A stretch of DNA of 64,000 nucleotides from assembly GCF_016586165.1 (NCBI RefSeq), contig NZ_BCPR01000014.1, forward strand, positions 1 through 64,000, in the 5' to 3' direction. The DNA is from Dyella sp. EPa41. GTDB taxonomy: Bacteria; Pseudomonadota; Gammaproteobacteria; Xanthomonadales; Rhodanobacteraceae. Positions 18,699 through 28,900 of the stretch are shown here, one piece after another. Every line of letters starts with the position of its first letter. Positions within the stretch are counted from its first letter, which is position 1. Below the pieces are notes generated by a model. That model was not told where the DNA came from. It saw only the letters and a program-made list of their open reading frames with translations, and did no database searches. A program made the position numbers and the translations under genes.

Positions 18699-18780
18699 TG
18701 TGGGAGCGCACCCTGTGCGCGACAAACCACCGGAGCGGTAACGTCGTGACTCCGCGGTCGCGCACAAGGTGCGCTCCCAC
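18699..18780. repeat. REP-like inverted pair downstream of thrC
   Basis: Arms at 18699-18722 and 18757-18780 are near-perfect reverse complements of one another (starting GTGGGAGCGCACCCTG), separated by 34 bp. The pair lies between the convergent thrC and GH1 genes and could form a bidirectional terminator. Confidence 0.8.
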
Positions 18781-18804
18781 AACGGTCAAAACAGGCGCAA
18801 GACC

Positions 18805-20157
18805 TCACTCGTCCAGCACCGCCCCGTTCGTCTCGATGACCTTGGCATAGAACTTCGCCGTGGCCTTGGGCGTGCGCTTCTGCGTGGCGAAATCCACGTG
18901 ATAGAGACCAAAGCGCTTGGAGAAGCCCAGCGACCACTCCAGGTTGTCCATCAGCGACCACGCGTAGTAGCCCTTGAGGTTCACGCCGGCTTCGATCGCC
19001 CGATGGATCGCCTTGAGGTGCTTGCGCAGGTAGTTGGTGCGCAACGGGTCATCCAGTACATCGCCTTCGGCCACCGGCGGATCGTAGAACGCCGAGCCGT
19101 TCTCGGTGATGTACAGCGGGATGTCGCCGTAGCGCTGCTTGAACCAGGTGAGCGTGTCGGTGAGGCCTTGCTCGTACACCTCCCAACCGGTTTCCGTGTA
19201 CGTCTTGTTGGGCTGGCGTACCGGCGCCGCGCGCAGCGGATAGTGGTTGGGATCGTTCCTCACCACCGCCCGCGTGTAGTAGTTGATGCCCACGAAGTCC
19301 ACGGGCTGCCGCGTGAGCTTGAAGTCATCCTCGGGGAAATCCGGCCATGCCGGCCCGAATACGTCCTTCAGTTCCGGCGGGTAGCTGCCCAGCAGCGCCG
19401 GATCGGCGAACTGCTCGTTCATGTAGGCCTGCGCGCGGCGCGTCGCGGCCAGGTCGTCCGGGCTGCCGGACGCGGGATACTTCGGCTCGATGTTGAACAC
19501 CACGCCGATCTCGTGCTTGCCGATGGCGCGATACGCCTGGATACCCGCGCCGCTGGCGCGCATCAGGTTGTGCGCGGCGATCGGTGCTTCGTACAGGCTG
19601 CGATGGCCGGGGGCCAGCGCACCATGCAGGTAGCCGCCGTCGGTCACCACCCATGGCTCATTGAGCGTGGACCAGCGCTTCACGCGATCGTCCAGCGCCT
19701 TGTACACCACGCTGGCGTACTCGGCGAACCAGTTCGCGATGTCGCGGTTCAACCAGCCGCCGCGATCATCCAGCGCGGCCGGGAGATCCCAATGGAACAG
19801 CGTGACATTCGGCTCGATGCCGTTCTGCAGCAACTCGTCGACCAGCCGCGAATAGAAGTCCAAACCCTTCTGGTTGATGCGACCGGCGCCTTCCGGCAGC
19901 ACGCGTGCCCACGCGATGCTGAAGCGATAGCCCTGCAGGCCGAGCGCGCGCATCAGCTGCACGTCGTCCTTGTAGCGACGGTAGTGGTCGCATGCGACAT
20001 CGCCCGTGTCACCGTTGGCCATCATGCCCGGCGTATGCGCGAAACGCTCCCAGATGCTCGGGCCCGCACCATCGGCCAGGGGTGATCCCTCGATCTGATA
20101 AGCCGAGGTCGCGGCGCCCCAATGGAAATCGGCCGGGAAGCGATAGCTGTGCGTCAT
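18805..20157 (-). CDS. GH1 family beta-glucosidase
   Basis: This 450-residue enzyme is the standard length for bacterial GH1. The N-terminal signature 'FHWGAATSAYQIEGS' is present. The acid/base glutamate is E167 in 'STLNEPWV' and the nucleophile E352 in 'LYITENGSAF'. There is no signal peptide, so it hydrolyses imported glucosides in the cytoplasm. It is divergent from the sugar ABC ATPase gene, and a LacI-type palindrome lies 37 bp upstream of its start. Together with the PF10091 enzyme, TonB receptor and ABC transporter this suggests beta-gluco-oligosaccharide use, though GH1 specificity cannot be read from sequence. Confidence 0.95.
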   Translation of the reverse strand: MTHSYRFPADFHWGAATSAYQIEGSPLADGAGPSIWERFAHTPGMMANGDTGDVACDHYRRYKDDVQLMRALGLQGYRFSIAWARVLPEGAGRINQKGLDFYSRLVDELLQNGIEPNVTLFHWDLPAALDDRGGWLNRDIANWFAEYASVVYKALDDRVKRWSTLNEPWVVTDGGYLHGALAPGHRSLYEAPIAAHNLMRASGAGIQAYRAIGKHEIGVVFNIEPKYPASGSPDDLAATRRAQAYMNEQFADPALLGSYPPELKDVFGPAWPDFPEDDFKLTRQPVDFVGINYYTRAVVRNDPNHYPLRAAPVRQPNKTYTETGWEVYEQGLTDTLTWFKQRYGDIPLYITENGSAFYDPPVAEGDVLDDPLRTNYLRKHLKAIHRAIEAGVNLKGYYAWSLMDNLEWSLGFSKRFGLYHVDFATQKRTPKATAKFYAKVIETNGAVLDE

Positions 20158-20193
20158 GATGGAGGCAATTCCTTATGCCGCAGTGCGGCTTGA

Positions 20194-20207
20194 TGAAAAC
20201 GTTTACA
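20194..20207. promoter_or_regulatory. LacI-type operator between the GH1 gene and the sugar ATPase
   Basis: The sequence TGAAAACGTTTACA has the AACGTT centre of LacI/GalR family operators and matches the sites at 28942-28953 and 30092-30105. Its position lets one repressor control both divergent genes. Confidence 0.75.
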
Positions 20208-20306
20208 TGGCGAGAATAACGGAGCGCGGCCCGAATGTGCACGGGTCTTTTCGCCTAAACATGCAGTGGCCGCCCGCGGTCCGGACAGGGGAGTGACGCA
20301 AGGTCG

Positions 20307-21398
20307 ATGGCAACGGTGACGCTGGATCGGTTGCGCAAGGTCTATCCCAACGGACATGTCGGTGTCGACGAGGCGACGTTCGAGATCGCCGACGGCGAAC
20401 TGCTGGTACTGGTGGGTCCTTCCGGCTGCGGCAAGACCACGCTGCTGCGCATGATCGCGGGCCTGGAGTCGATGTCCTCGGGCACGCTGAGCATCGGCGG
20501 ACGCGTGGTCAACGACGTGTCGCCCAAGGATCGCGACATCGCGATGGTGTTCCAGAACTACGCGCTGTATCCGCACATGACGGTGGCGCAGAACATGGCG
20601 TTCGGCCTGCGCCTGCGCGGCAAGCCCAAAGCCGAGATCGATGCGCGCGTGCGCGACGCGGCAAGGCTGCTGGAGCTGGAGCATCGTCTCGATGCCCTGC
20701 CCGCCGCGCTTTCCGGTGGACAGCGCCAGCGCGTGGCGCTTGGGCGCGCGCTGGTGCGCGAGCCGAAGGTATTCCTGCTCGACGAGCCGCTGTCCAATCT
20801 CGACGCGAAGCTGCGACTGTCGATGCGCGTGGAGATCGCGCGACTGCATCGGCAGCTCGGCACCACCACCATCTATGTGACGCACGACCAGGTCGAAGCC
20901 ATGACGCTGGGGCAGCGCATCGTGGTGCTCAACGGCGGGCAGATCCAGCAGATCGACACACCGATGCGCCTGTACGAGAAGCCCGCCAACCTGTTCGTGG
21001 CCGGCTTCCTCGGTTCGCCGGCGATGAACCTGTTGCACGGCACGCTTCGCCACCGGCGCGGCTGGTCGCTGGATATGCCCGAGGGCACGGTGCCGCTCGG
21101 CGAACTGGCGGCGCAAAGCCATGAGTTGCTGCCGTGGATCGATCGCGAGGTCGTGCTCGGCGTGCGTCCCGAGGATCTCCGGCTGACCGGCGCCGACCAT
21201 GCCGCCTTGAGCGCGGTGCTCGACGTGCCCGAACCGGTGGGCAACGAGATCTTCCTCAACCTGCGCCACGGATCGCAGTCGCTGGTATCGCGCGTGGCGC
21301 CCGGCGCCCTGCCCGAAGCCGGCGCCGTCATGCACTTCGCGTTGGCTCACGATCGTCTGCATGTGTTCGAACCGAGCGGCGGCACCCGTATCGTCTGA
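20307..21398 (+). CDS. Sugar ABC transporter ATP-binding protein (MalK/UgpC type)
   Basis: This 363-residue protein has Walker A 'GPSGCGKTT' (37-45), ABC signature 'LSGGQRQR' (135-142) and Walker B 'VFLLDEP' (155-161), followed by the TOBE-type regulatory domain typical of MalK/MsmK ('VLGVRPEDLRL'). It energises import by the permeases at 21405-23101. It is encoded on the opposite strand from the other transporter genes and converges on them with only 6 bp between stops, so it is expressed from its own promoter beside the LacI operator. Confidence 0.94.
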   Translation: MATVTLDRLRKVYPNGHVGVDEATFEIADGELLVLVGPSGCGKTTLLRMIAGLESMSSGTLSIGGRVVNDVSPKDRDIAMVFQNYALYPHMTVAQNMAFGLRLRGKPKAEIDARVRDAARLLELEHRLDALPAALSGGQRQRVALGRALVREPKVFLLDEPLSNLDAKLRLSMRVEIARLHRQLGTTTIYVTHDQVEAMTLGQRIVVLNGGQIQQIDTPMRLYEKPANLFVAGFLGSPAMNLLHGTLRHRRGWSLDMPEGTVPLGELAAQSHELLPWIDREVVLGVRPEDLRLTGADHAALSAVLDVPEPVGNEIFLNLRHGSQSLVSRVAPGALPEAGAVMHFALAHDRLHVFEPSGGTRIV

Positions 21399-21404
21399 GG
21401 AAGG

Positions 21405-22226
21405 TCAGCCTTTCACGCTGCCGAGCAGCAGGCCTTCGATGTAGTAGCGCTGCATGGCGAGGAACAACGCCAGCACCGGAACCACCGTCACCACCGAGCC
21501 CGCCATCATCAGCTCGCTGTCCTGCGCGTGCTCGCGCGCCAGCGAAGCGAGGCCGATCGGCAGGGTGTAGTGCTCCTGGCCGGTGAGCGCGATCAGCGGC
21601 CACATGAAGTCGTTCCACGCGGTGAGGAAGGTGTAGATCGCCAGCGTCACCATGATGGGCTTGAGCAGCGGCAGCACGATCTGCGTGAAGATGCGAAGCT
21701 CGCCCGCGCCGTCGATGCGCGCCGCTTCCATCAGTTCGTCCGGGATGCCTCGCGCGTACTGGCGGACCAGGAAGATGCCGAAGGCCGTGGCCATCGCCGG
21801 CACGATCACCGCCGCATAGCTGTTCACCAGGCCGATGTACTTCAGCATCAGGAACAGCGGCAGCATCGCCACCTGCGCGGGAATCACCAGCATGCCGAGC
21901 AGGCCCTGGAACAGGCGCTCCCGGCCATGGAAGCGCAATTTGGCGAAGGCGTAGCCCGCCATCACGTTGCAGGCGAGCGAAAGCACGGTGATCGCCACGG
22001 AGATCGCCAGGCTGTTCAGCAGATAGCGCCCCATGCCGGCCCGAACGAACAGTTCCTCATAGTTCTGCCAACCGGCATGCGCCGGCAGCAGCGGCGGCGG
22101 CAGCGCGCCCGCCTCGCCGGGACGCATGAACGACACCGACAGCATCCACAGCAGCGGAAACAGCGCGACCACGGCGCCACCGATCAGCAGCCCGTTGATG
22201 AGGGCCTTGGCGATGCGCGGGCTCAT
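21405..22226 (-). CDS. Sugar ABC transporter permease, MalG-like
   Basis: The protein has 273 residues from ATG 22226 and six hydrophobic helices. The cytoplasmic coupling motif 'EAARIDGAGELRIFTQIVLPLLKP' region (EAA-G----I-LP) contacts the ATPase. The start overlaps the stop of the MalF-like gene (ATGA). The longer open frame reaching 23171 is only read-through upstream of this start. It is last in the receptor-glucanase-binding protein-permease operon. Confidence 0.93.
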   Translation of the reverse strand: MSPRIAKALINGLLIGGAVVALFPLLWMLSVSFMRPGEAGALPPPLLPAHAGWQNYEELFVRAGMGRYLLNSLAISVAITVLSLACNVMAGYAFAKLRFHGRERLFQGLLGMLVIPAQVAMLPLFLMLKYIGLVNSYAAVIVPAMATAFGIFLVRQYARGIPDELMEAARIDGAGELRIFTQIVLPLLKPIMVTLAIYTFLTAWNDFMWPLIALTGQEHYTLPIGLASLAREHAQDSELMMAGSVVTVVPVLALFLAMQRYYIEGLLLGSVKG

Positions 22227-23101
22227 GCCGCCGCCCCGCGGCGCGCCACGCGCAGCATCAGCGCGGTGACGGCGAACATGATGACGAACAGCAGGAACGC
22301 CACCGCCGACGCGGTGCCGAAGTTCCACCATTTGAAGCCTTCGTTGTACATCAGGTACAGCACGCTGGTGGTGCTCTGCAACGGGCCGCCCTCGGTCATC
22401 ACGTAGGGCTCGGCGAACAGCTGGAAATAGCCGGAAACGGTGAGGATGCTCACCATCAACAGCGTCGGCGCGAGCATCGGCAGCGTGATATGGCGGAACT
22501 GCTGCAGCGGCGAGGCGCCATCGATGCGCGCCGCTTCGTAGAGATCGCCCGGGATCGCCTGCAGGCCGGCGAGAAAGATGATCATGTTGTAGCCGAAGTT
22601 CTTCCACACCGCGAACAGGATGATGGTGGGCATGGCCCAGTGCGGATCGCCCAGCCAGTCCACCGGATGGATGCCGACCGCGCCCAGCACATAGTTCGCC
22701 ATGCCGTATTTGGTGTTGAAGATGTACCGCCACACCAGCGCCACCGCGGCCACCGTGGTCACCACCGGCGCGAACAGCGCCGTGCGGAAGAACGGCTTGC
22801 AGCGCGCCAATGGCGAGTTGAGCAGCAGCGCCGCGCCGAGCGACACCATGATCGAGAGCGGCACGCCGGCCAGCACGAAGTAGAACGTGTGGCCCAGCGC
22901 CGACCAGAACGCCGGCTGGTGCAGCAGGTCCCAATAGTTGCCCAGGGCGACGAAGCGAAGATGACGGATGTCGGCCAGCGCGTAGAGGTCGTAGTCGGTG
23001 AGGCTCAACCCAAGGGCCGCGATCACCGGCAGCAGGAAAAATACGCCCAGCACCAGCAGCGCGGGCGCCAGGAACCACCAGGCGGCGCGTTGCGGATTCA
23101 T
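22223..23101 (-). CDS. Sugar ABC transporter permease, MalF-like
   Basis: The protein has 292 residues from ATG 23101. Six membrane helices are visible and the EAA coupling loop is 'YEAARIDGASPLQQFRHITL'. It overlaps the binding-protein gene upstream (ATGA at 23098-23101) and the MalG-like gene downstream by 4 bp each, a tightly coupled CUT1-type arrangement. Confidence 0.93.
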   Translation of the reverse strand: MNPQRAAWWFLAPALLVLGVFFLLPVIAALGLSLTDYDLYALADIRHLRFVALGNYWDLLHQPAFWSALGHTFYFVLAGVPLSIMVSLGAALLLNSPLARCKPFFRTALFAPVVTTVAAVALVWRYIFNTKYGMANYVLGAVGIHPVDWLGDPHWAMPTIILFAVWKNFGYNMIIFLAGLQAIPGDLYEAARIDGASPLQQFRHITLPMLAPTLLMVSILTVSGYFQLFAEPYVMTEGGPLQSTTSVLYLMYNEGFKWWNFGTASAVAFLLFVIMFAVTALMLRVARRGAAA

Positions 23102-24417
23102 GGCGCGGCCCCGGTGCCGTGACGTTCGTGGTCGAGGATCCAGCGCCGCTTCTCGAGAATGCGATCGGCACGGCGATCCATCTCCGCGGCCGCCTCGTCG
23201 ATGCTCAGCGCGCCCGCCACCGCCTGTGCGGCGACCAGCTGCATTTCGTTGGCGATCTGCTCCCACTCCGGCACCGGTGGCGTCGGCTTCACATGTTCCA
23301 GTTGCTCGCGGAACGCCAGCACCTTCGGATCATGGCGCAGGCCATCGCCATCCCAGGCGCTGCGCCGCGCAGGCATGTCGCCGAGCAGCTCGTAGAAGCG
23401 TTGCTGCACATCCGGGCGCGAGAGGTATTCGATCAGCGCCCACGCTTCGTCCTTGTGCCTGGAATGGCGAAAGATCACCAGGCTGGAACCACCCGCCGCC
23501 CCGACGCCGGCGCCATCAGGGCCGGGCAACGGCGCCGTGGCCCAGTCATCCTGCTCGGTCGCCGGCAGGCGCTTGCGGAACTCGCCGATGTTCCAGGGGC
23601 CCGAGAAGTAGAACGCGTACACGCCGCGCCCGAACTCGTCCCACGGGTTGCCGGCCTCGACATTGGTGATCGGCGGCGCCTGGCGCAGGCGAAAGGTATC
23701 CACGTAGAACGCCAGCGCACGCTTGAAACCTTCGCTGCGGAAGTTGCCGTAGCGCCCGCCGTCGCGCAGCATCGGCTCGGGCTGCTGCAGCGCGAGCGAC
23801 ATCAGCTGCTCGTACTCGTTCGTGGGCAGCAGGATGCCGTAGACACCGTCCTGCGGCCTGCTGAGCGCGGCCAGCACCTTGCGCCATTGGGCCCAGTCAC
23901 GCGGCGGCGTATCGAAACCGGCCGCCTTCAGCAGGTCGGTCCGATAGAAGATGAGCCGCGTGTCCACGTACCACGGCACGCCCACCAGCCTGCCGTCGAT
24001 CACACTGGTGGCCCAGATGTTGGCGAAGTAGTCGTCCTGCTTCACCACGGTGGAGCGGTCCACCCGCGGCTGCAGCGGCTCCAGTGCGTTCAGCGCGGCG
24101 AACTCGGGCAACCAGGTGTTGCCCAGCTGGGTGAGATCCGGCGTGGAGCTGCCGGCAAAGGCCGTGAGCAACTTCTGGTGCGCCGCCGTCATCGGCAGCT
24201 GCTGCACCTTCACCTGCACGCCCGGATGCAGGCGCTCGAATTCGGGCAACAGCTTCACCACCGCCTCGCCTTCGCGGCCGATGGTCCAGAACGTCAGCGT
24301 CGTGCCGTCCTCATGGGGCGAGGTGCAGCCGGCCGCGATCGTCACGACGCCACCGAGCAGCATCGCGCACAGGCGATGCAGGATCCCGCTCGATCGGCGT
24401 TGGGTGGTTGAAGACAT
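23098..24417 (-). CDS. Extracellular sugar-binding lipoprotein of the ABC transporter
   Basis: This 439-residue protein has a lipoprotein signal ending 'VVTIAAGC' (Cys31), so it is tethered in the periplasm. The mature part begins 'GTTLTFWTIGREGEAVVKLL', the usual family-1 solute-binding pattern, with 'VGVPWYVDTRLIFYRTDLL' further on. It lies 3 bp after the glucoamylase-like gene and overlaps the MalF-like permease. The ligand is presumably an oligosaccharide released by the neighbouring hydrolase. Confidence 0.92.
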   Translation of the reverse strand: MSSTTQRRSSGILHRLCAMLLGGVVTIAAGCTSPHEDGTTLTFWTIGREGEAVVKLLPEFERLHPGVQVKVQQLPMTAAHQKLLTAFAGSSTPDLTQLGNTWLPEFAALNALEPLQPRVDRSTVVKQDDYFANIWATSVIDGRLVGVPWYVDTRLIFYRTDLLKAAGFDTPPRDWAQWRKVLAALSRPQDGVYGILLPTNEYEQLMSLALQQPEPMLRDGGRYGNFRSEGFKRALAFYVDTFRLRQAPPITNVEAGNPWDEFGRGVYAFYFSGPWNIGEFRKRLPATEQDDWATAPLPGPDGAGVGAAGGSSLVIFRHSRHKDEAWALIEYLSRPDVQQRFYELLGDMPARRSAWDGDGLRHDPKVLAFREQLEHVKPTPPVPEWEQIANEMQLVAAQAVAGALSIDEAAAEMDRRADRILEKRRWILDHERHGTGAAP

Positions 24418-24420
24418 GTC

Positions 24421-25881
24421 TCAGCGTGGTTTCTGTTCCAGCCATCCGCCGGTGAACCCGGCACGTTCCAGACCCTTGCGGACATACGGATTCTTGCGCA
24501 TCACGTTCCACACGAAGCCACTGCGCCAGTTCTCGATCATCAGCACGATGGGGCCCTGGTCGATGCCGATCTGCTTGTCGTCGGCCCAGCCCATGCCAGG
24601 CACGGCGCGGCCTTCCTTGGGCGCGATGCCGGTATCGTAGCTGGGATTGAATGCATCGACGAAGCCGTACCTGGTGTAGATCGCCTCGCCGTAGCGCGCC
24701 TTCATCTCCATCAGCGCGGGCACGACGATCTCGGGCGCGAACGCGATGGAGCCGCCCGCGGCGGTCGGTGCGATGGTGCCGTCGTCCGAGACGTAGTCGA
24801 GGCCTGCGCCACGCGCCGTGTAGCCGTAGAACGCGCGCGTGCTGCCGTCGTTGCGCTTCACCACCGCATCACCCGGGCCGTTGCACGCGGTCAGGCCCCA
24901 GATGTTTTCACCATAGCCGGTCCAATGATTCGGATTGGCGATGGCGTAGGCACGCTGCGCGTAGGTGGCCTGGCGGCTGTTCTGCGCGTAGTCGGTGTCG
25001 TGCTCGCGGCTCCACGCGTCGCGGATGCCGCGGAAGTCGATCCACGCGTGGCTGTACTGGTGGCCGAACAGCGGCGCGAAATTGAGGAACGTGCGGCCCT
25101 GGTATTCACCCCAGTTCTGCGGGTAGCTCTTCGTCCAGGCCGCCCAGGCATCATCGGCCACCGGGTGCGTGGGCGAGCCCAGCGCCAGCACGTAGACCAG
25201 CATGCCCTCGTTGTAGCCCTTCCAGTCGGCCGGGATGAACTTGCCGCCCGGCGTCCAGCCCATGCTGATCAGCGGCGAGCGCGGCTGCATCCAGGTCCAG
25301 TCGACGCGGCGGTAGATGGCGTCGGCGAGCTGGCGGATCTCTTTTTCGTCCTTGTTGTTGCGGTCGAAGTACGACTGCGCGAACAACACGCCGCCGAGCA
25401 GCAGCGTGGTGTCCACGCTGGACAGCTCGACGCCGCGTGCATGGCGTTTGCCGGTCTGCATGTCGAGGAAGTGGTAGAAGAAGCCGTGATAGCCGGAGAC
25501 GTCGTCTTCGTCGTCACCCTGCCTGGCGTCATGGAAGAAATGCAGCGTGGCCAGCGTGCGCTCGACCGCCTGCTTGCGCGTGATGTAGCCGCGCTCCACG
25601 CCCACGCCATAAGCGGTGAGCGCAAAACCCACCGACGCGATGCTGGCGAAGGAGTCGCCGGGCCAGTGATCGGGTACCAGGCCGGTCTTGGCATCGGCGC
25701 TGTCCCAGAACCACTGGAACGTGCGCTTCTCCAGGTCCTCGACCATCGCGCGCTGCGTTGCAGGCAGCGCTTCATAGGTCTGCGTGGTGCTGCTTGCCTT
25801 CGCGTGTCCGGCATATGCGAAGGAGGAAGCAAGGACGAAAGCGCCGGCAAGTGCGGCTCGGAGCGTTCGCTTGATCATCAT
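24421..25881 (-). CDS. Secreted glucoamylase-like (PF10091/COG5368) glycoside hydrolase
   Basis: This 486-residue protein carries an N-terminal signal peptide ('AALAGAFVLASSFAYAGHAKA'-like region, residues about 8-29). The mature chain 'LEKRTFQWFWDSAD' to 'PNHWTGYGENIWGLTACNGP' is the glucoamylase-like alpha/alpha-barrel domain. Characterised members include endo-beta-1,2-glucanases of GH144, while many are unassigned. Acting in the periplasm between a TonB receptor and an ABC importer, it probably trims an imported glucan to oligosaccharides. It follows the receptor gene by 76 bp containing a hairpin and precedes the binding protein by 3 bp. Confidence 0.87.
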   Translation of the reverse strand: MMIKRTLRAALAGAFVLASSFAYAGHAKASSTTQTYEALPATQRAMVEDLEKRTFQWFWDSADAKTGLVPDHWPGDSFASIASVGFALTAYGVGVERGYITRKQAVERTLATLHFFHDARQGDDEDDVSGYHGFFYHFLDMQTGKRHARGVELSSVDTTLLLGGVLFAQSYFDRNNKDEKEIRQLADAIYRRVDWTWMQPRSPLISMGWTPGGKFIPADWKGYNEGMLVYVLALGSPTHPVADDAWAAWTKSYPQNWGEYQGRTFLNFAPLFGHQYSHAWIDFRGIRDAWSREHDTDYAQNSRQATYAQRAYAIANPNHWTGYGENIWGLTACNGPGDAVVKRNDGSTRAFYGYTARGAGLDYVSDDGTIAPTAAGGSIAFAPEIVVPALMEMKARYGEAIYTRYGFVDAFNPSYDTGIAPKEGRAVPGMGWADDKQIGIDQGPIVLMIENWRSGFVWNVMRKNPYVRKGLERAGFTGGWLEQKPR

Positions 25882-25900
25882 TTTCAGCTCTTCAAAGAGA

Positions 25901-25918
25901 GGCCCGCTTGCGCGGGCC
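25901..25918 (-). terminator. Hairpin between TonB receptor and hydrolase genes
   Basis: GGCCCGC (25901-25907) and GCGGGCC (25912-25918) form a 7-bp GC stem with a 4-base loop. It is 39 bp past the receptor stop on the minus strand, followed by only a short T-rich patch. It may partially terminate or stabilise the receptor mRNA, giving more receptor than hydrolase. Confidence 0.5.
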
Positions 25919-25957
25919 CGGGAAAGGCCATCCTAGTGATGCCCGGGAGGTGCGATA

Positions 25958-28900
25958 TCAGAAGTTGATGCCTGCAGAGACCTTCAGGGTCCGCGGATAA
26001 CCCGTGATGTTGCCCGTCGGGTTGTAGATCACCGGTGTCCTGGTGAGCACGCCGTTGGCACCCCAAGTTTCGATGTAGTCGCTGTAGTTGTGCCAGTTGA
26101 ATGCATTGATCAGGTCGATGCGCACATAGGCATTGAGGTTGCCATAGACCTTGAAGTTCTTGGTCGCCTGGAAGTCGATGTCGCGGTAGCCGAACACCTT
26201 GCCGCCAACGATGAACTTGCCCGTGCCCGGTGGCCTTGAAGCAATGGCCTGGCAGCCACCACCGTTGATCGCGCCGCTGTCCATGCCCGACGACGGCAAG
26301 CCATAGCACGCCAGGTTCACGTCGGGAACGGGCGTCGCCAGGGTCAGCTTGCCGCCAAGCACAAAGCCCCATGGACCATCGAGCGAGCCGGTTGCCACCA
26401 GTCGATGTTTGGAGATGCCCGGTGCCGTGACATACGGATAGTTGGCGATCTTCTCGAAGTCAAAGGCGTACTGGTCGGTAGGGTCGTTGTTGTCGTTGTT
26501 CTTCAGCGCGTGGGTATAGGTATACGCAATCGTGGCACCCCAATGCGAGTCCGACGTATAGGGCTTTTCCGCCGACAAAAGGATCTGGTCGGTCTTGGTG
26601 GTCAGGCCGTTGTTGCCGATGATCAAGCTGCCGAAGCCGGGAATGCCATTGCCCCACGGCTGGCTGCCGTTCTTCCAGAAGCTGCCGTCCGGGTAGCGGT
26701 TGCCCAACGTATACACGACGCCGTCGTGGCTCTTGATGCTCACCAGCGTGACACTGGTATTCCAGTCGCCGATCTTGTTGCGCATGCCGAGGCTGAGCTG
26801 GTCGGAGTACGGCGTGCGGAGGTTGTTGTTGATCATGTCAACCTCCTTGCCCGCCGACGTGCCTGCCACCAGTGCCTGCAGGTTCGGAATGCTCAGGTAC
26901 TTCGGGTCCCATGCAAGGCAGGTCGCACTGGATGTGCATGGCGCCAGCGGTGTGTTGAAGTACAGCGTAGGCTGCGACAGCACCGACTTGGTCTCTTCCA
27001 CCTGCAGCGACTCGTACAGGTTGCGATCGTAGGCACGGCCCCAGCCGCCGAAGATCACGTGTGCCTCGTCGCCAAACAGATCATCGGAGAAACCGAAGCG
27101 CGGCTGCACCTGGCCCTTGTGCGCGCTGCGGTTGCTGCCTGTGCTGATGTAGTCGTTGATGTTGACGCCGCCCTTGGCAAGCGTCTGCGCATATGTCTGG
27201 CCGGCGGGCGCATTAGGGTCCTGCATGTTGAAGGCCGCGACCACGTCAGCCGGCGTCACGTAATCGAGGTACGAGGGGGTCTTCTCGTAATCCCAGCGGA
27301 CGCCCATGTTGAGCGTCCAGTGATCGTCGATCTGCCAGTCATCCTGGATATACGTGCCGAACTGCTGGTCGCGACTGGTGGCCACCGGGCTCTGCCCTGG
27401 CACCGGTGAACCGAACTGCACCTTGTATGGAATGTTTTCGGTGCCGGTTGGGCCGACGGCATAGGTGTACAGCGCGTTGGAGTCGCCCGCATCCTGCGCG
27501 GTCAGCTTCACCGACTTGAACTTCACGCCCATCTTGATGACGTGATCGCCGTGCCACGACAGGTCGTTGAAGGTGAGGTCATCGGAAATCGACGGACCCT
27601 TCTGTCCCTTGTTCTGGAAGGCCAGCGGCGAGTTGCCCGTCTGGATCAGCACCGAGTTCTGGTCGTTGTATGGCGTGTAGTTGGCGCCCACGCCCGTGAT
27701 GACCGGCGAGGGGTTGTAGAAGGCATCTTCGTACGTGGCCTGCAGGCGGTTGAACCAGCTGTCGGTGCTGTGATCCCAGCGGATGTCGAAGCGCTTGTCG
27801 TAGTTGCTGGTATTGAGGCCCGCCGTGGCCGTATTGGCACCGCCGACGCCACTGATCTGGGTCTCGTCACGGTACTTGGCACTCACCTCGATGCGGTCAC
27901 GATCGGTGGGCTCCCAGTCCACCTTGCCAAACCAGTCGTTTTCCTTGAATGGCAGGTTGGCCGGGCCGAACTGGCTCTGCACGCTCGCCGGCAGCAATGG
28001 CCAGAACGCCGAGTTCCCCTGCGGCACGACGGTAATCGGGCTATCGAATTCCTTGCCTTCGTAGGCGATGTAGAAATGCGCCTGATCCTTGAGGATCGGG
28101 CCGCCGAAATCAAATCCGTAGTCCTTTTCGTGGGACGGCGTCTTCTTGTTGGCAGCAGCTTCGGAAGGCGTTTCGGCGCGCATGGTCGTGTTGGTGTAGC
28201 TGCCAAAGACATTGCCGTGGAATTCGTTGGTGCCCGACTTGGTTTCAGCCGTCACCGCCGCGCTGGAAACCTGGTCGTACTCTGCCTTGTAGTTGGAGGT
28301 GATGACCTTGTACTCGGCAATGGCCAGCTGCGGGAACGGGTTGCCCTGGCTACCGTTCTGGCCAGTGATGCCGCCCGGCAGCACGTAGTTCTTCTGGCCC
28401 ACGCCATCTATGTAAACGTTGATGTTGCTGGTGGCCTGGGCGCCGGAACGCAGGCTGGTATTACCGTTGGCATCCCGCGTGAAGACCATGCCCGGCACGG
28501 TGTCGGCGAACTCAAGGAAGTTGCGTGAGGCAGCCGGCGTGGTTTCGATCTGACGCAACGACACCTGCGTACCCACTTCCGAGGTTTTCACTTCCTGCAG
28601 CGTGGTGGCCGTGACGCTGACGGCGGCGAGGGTGGTGGCATTTGGATTGGTGCCACCCGCCGCCGCGCCGAAGTTCAGCGTGGCGACGCTGGCTACCTGC
28701 AGGGTGACGGTGCGTTCGGTGCCCGGGCCGGCGTCGACCTGGTACGTGCCCGGGGACAGTCCGACCAGCGCGTAGCTGCCGTCCTTGTCGGTATGCGTGC
28801 GGCGGACCGAACCGGTGGCGACGTTCTTGGCGACCACGTCGGTGTCTGCCGGCCCCTTGCCGCGCAGGGTGGCATCGGAGGTCTGCGCCGATGACAGGAT

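Noticed and set aside
21405-23171. A 588-residue fused permease
   Set aside because: Only the last 273 residues are permease-like; the upstream part is the MalF-like gene read in the wrong frame, and a good ATG with a 4-bp overlap exists at 22226.
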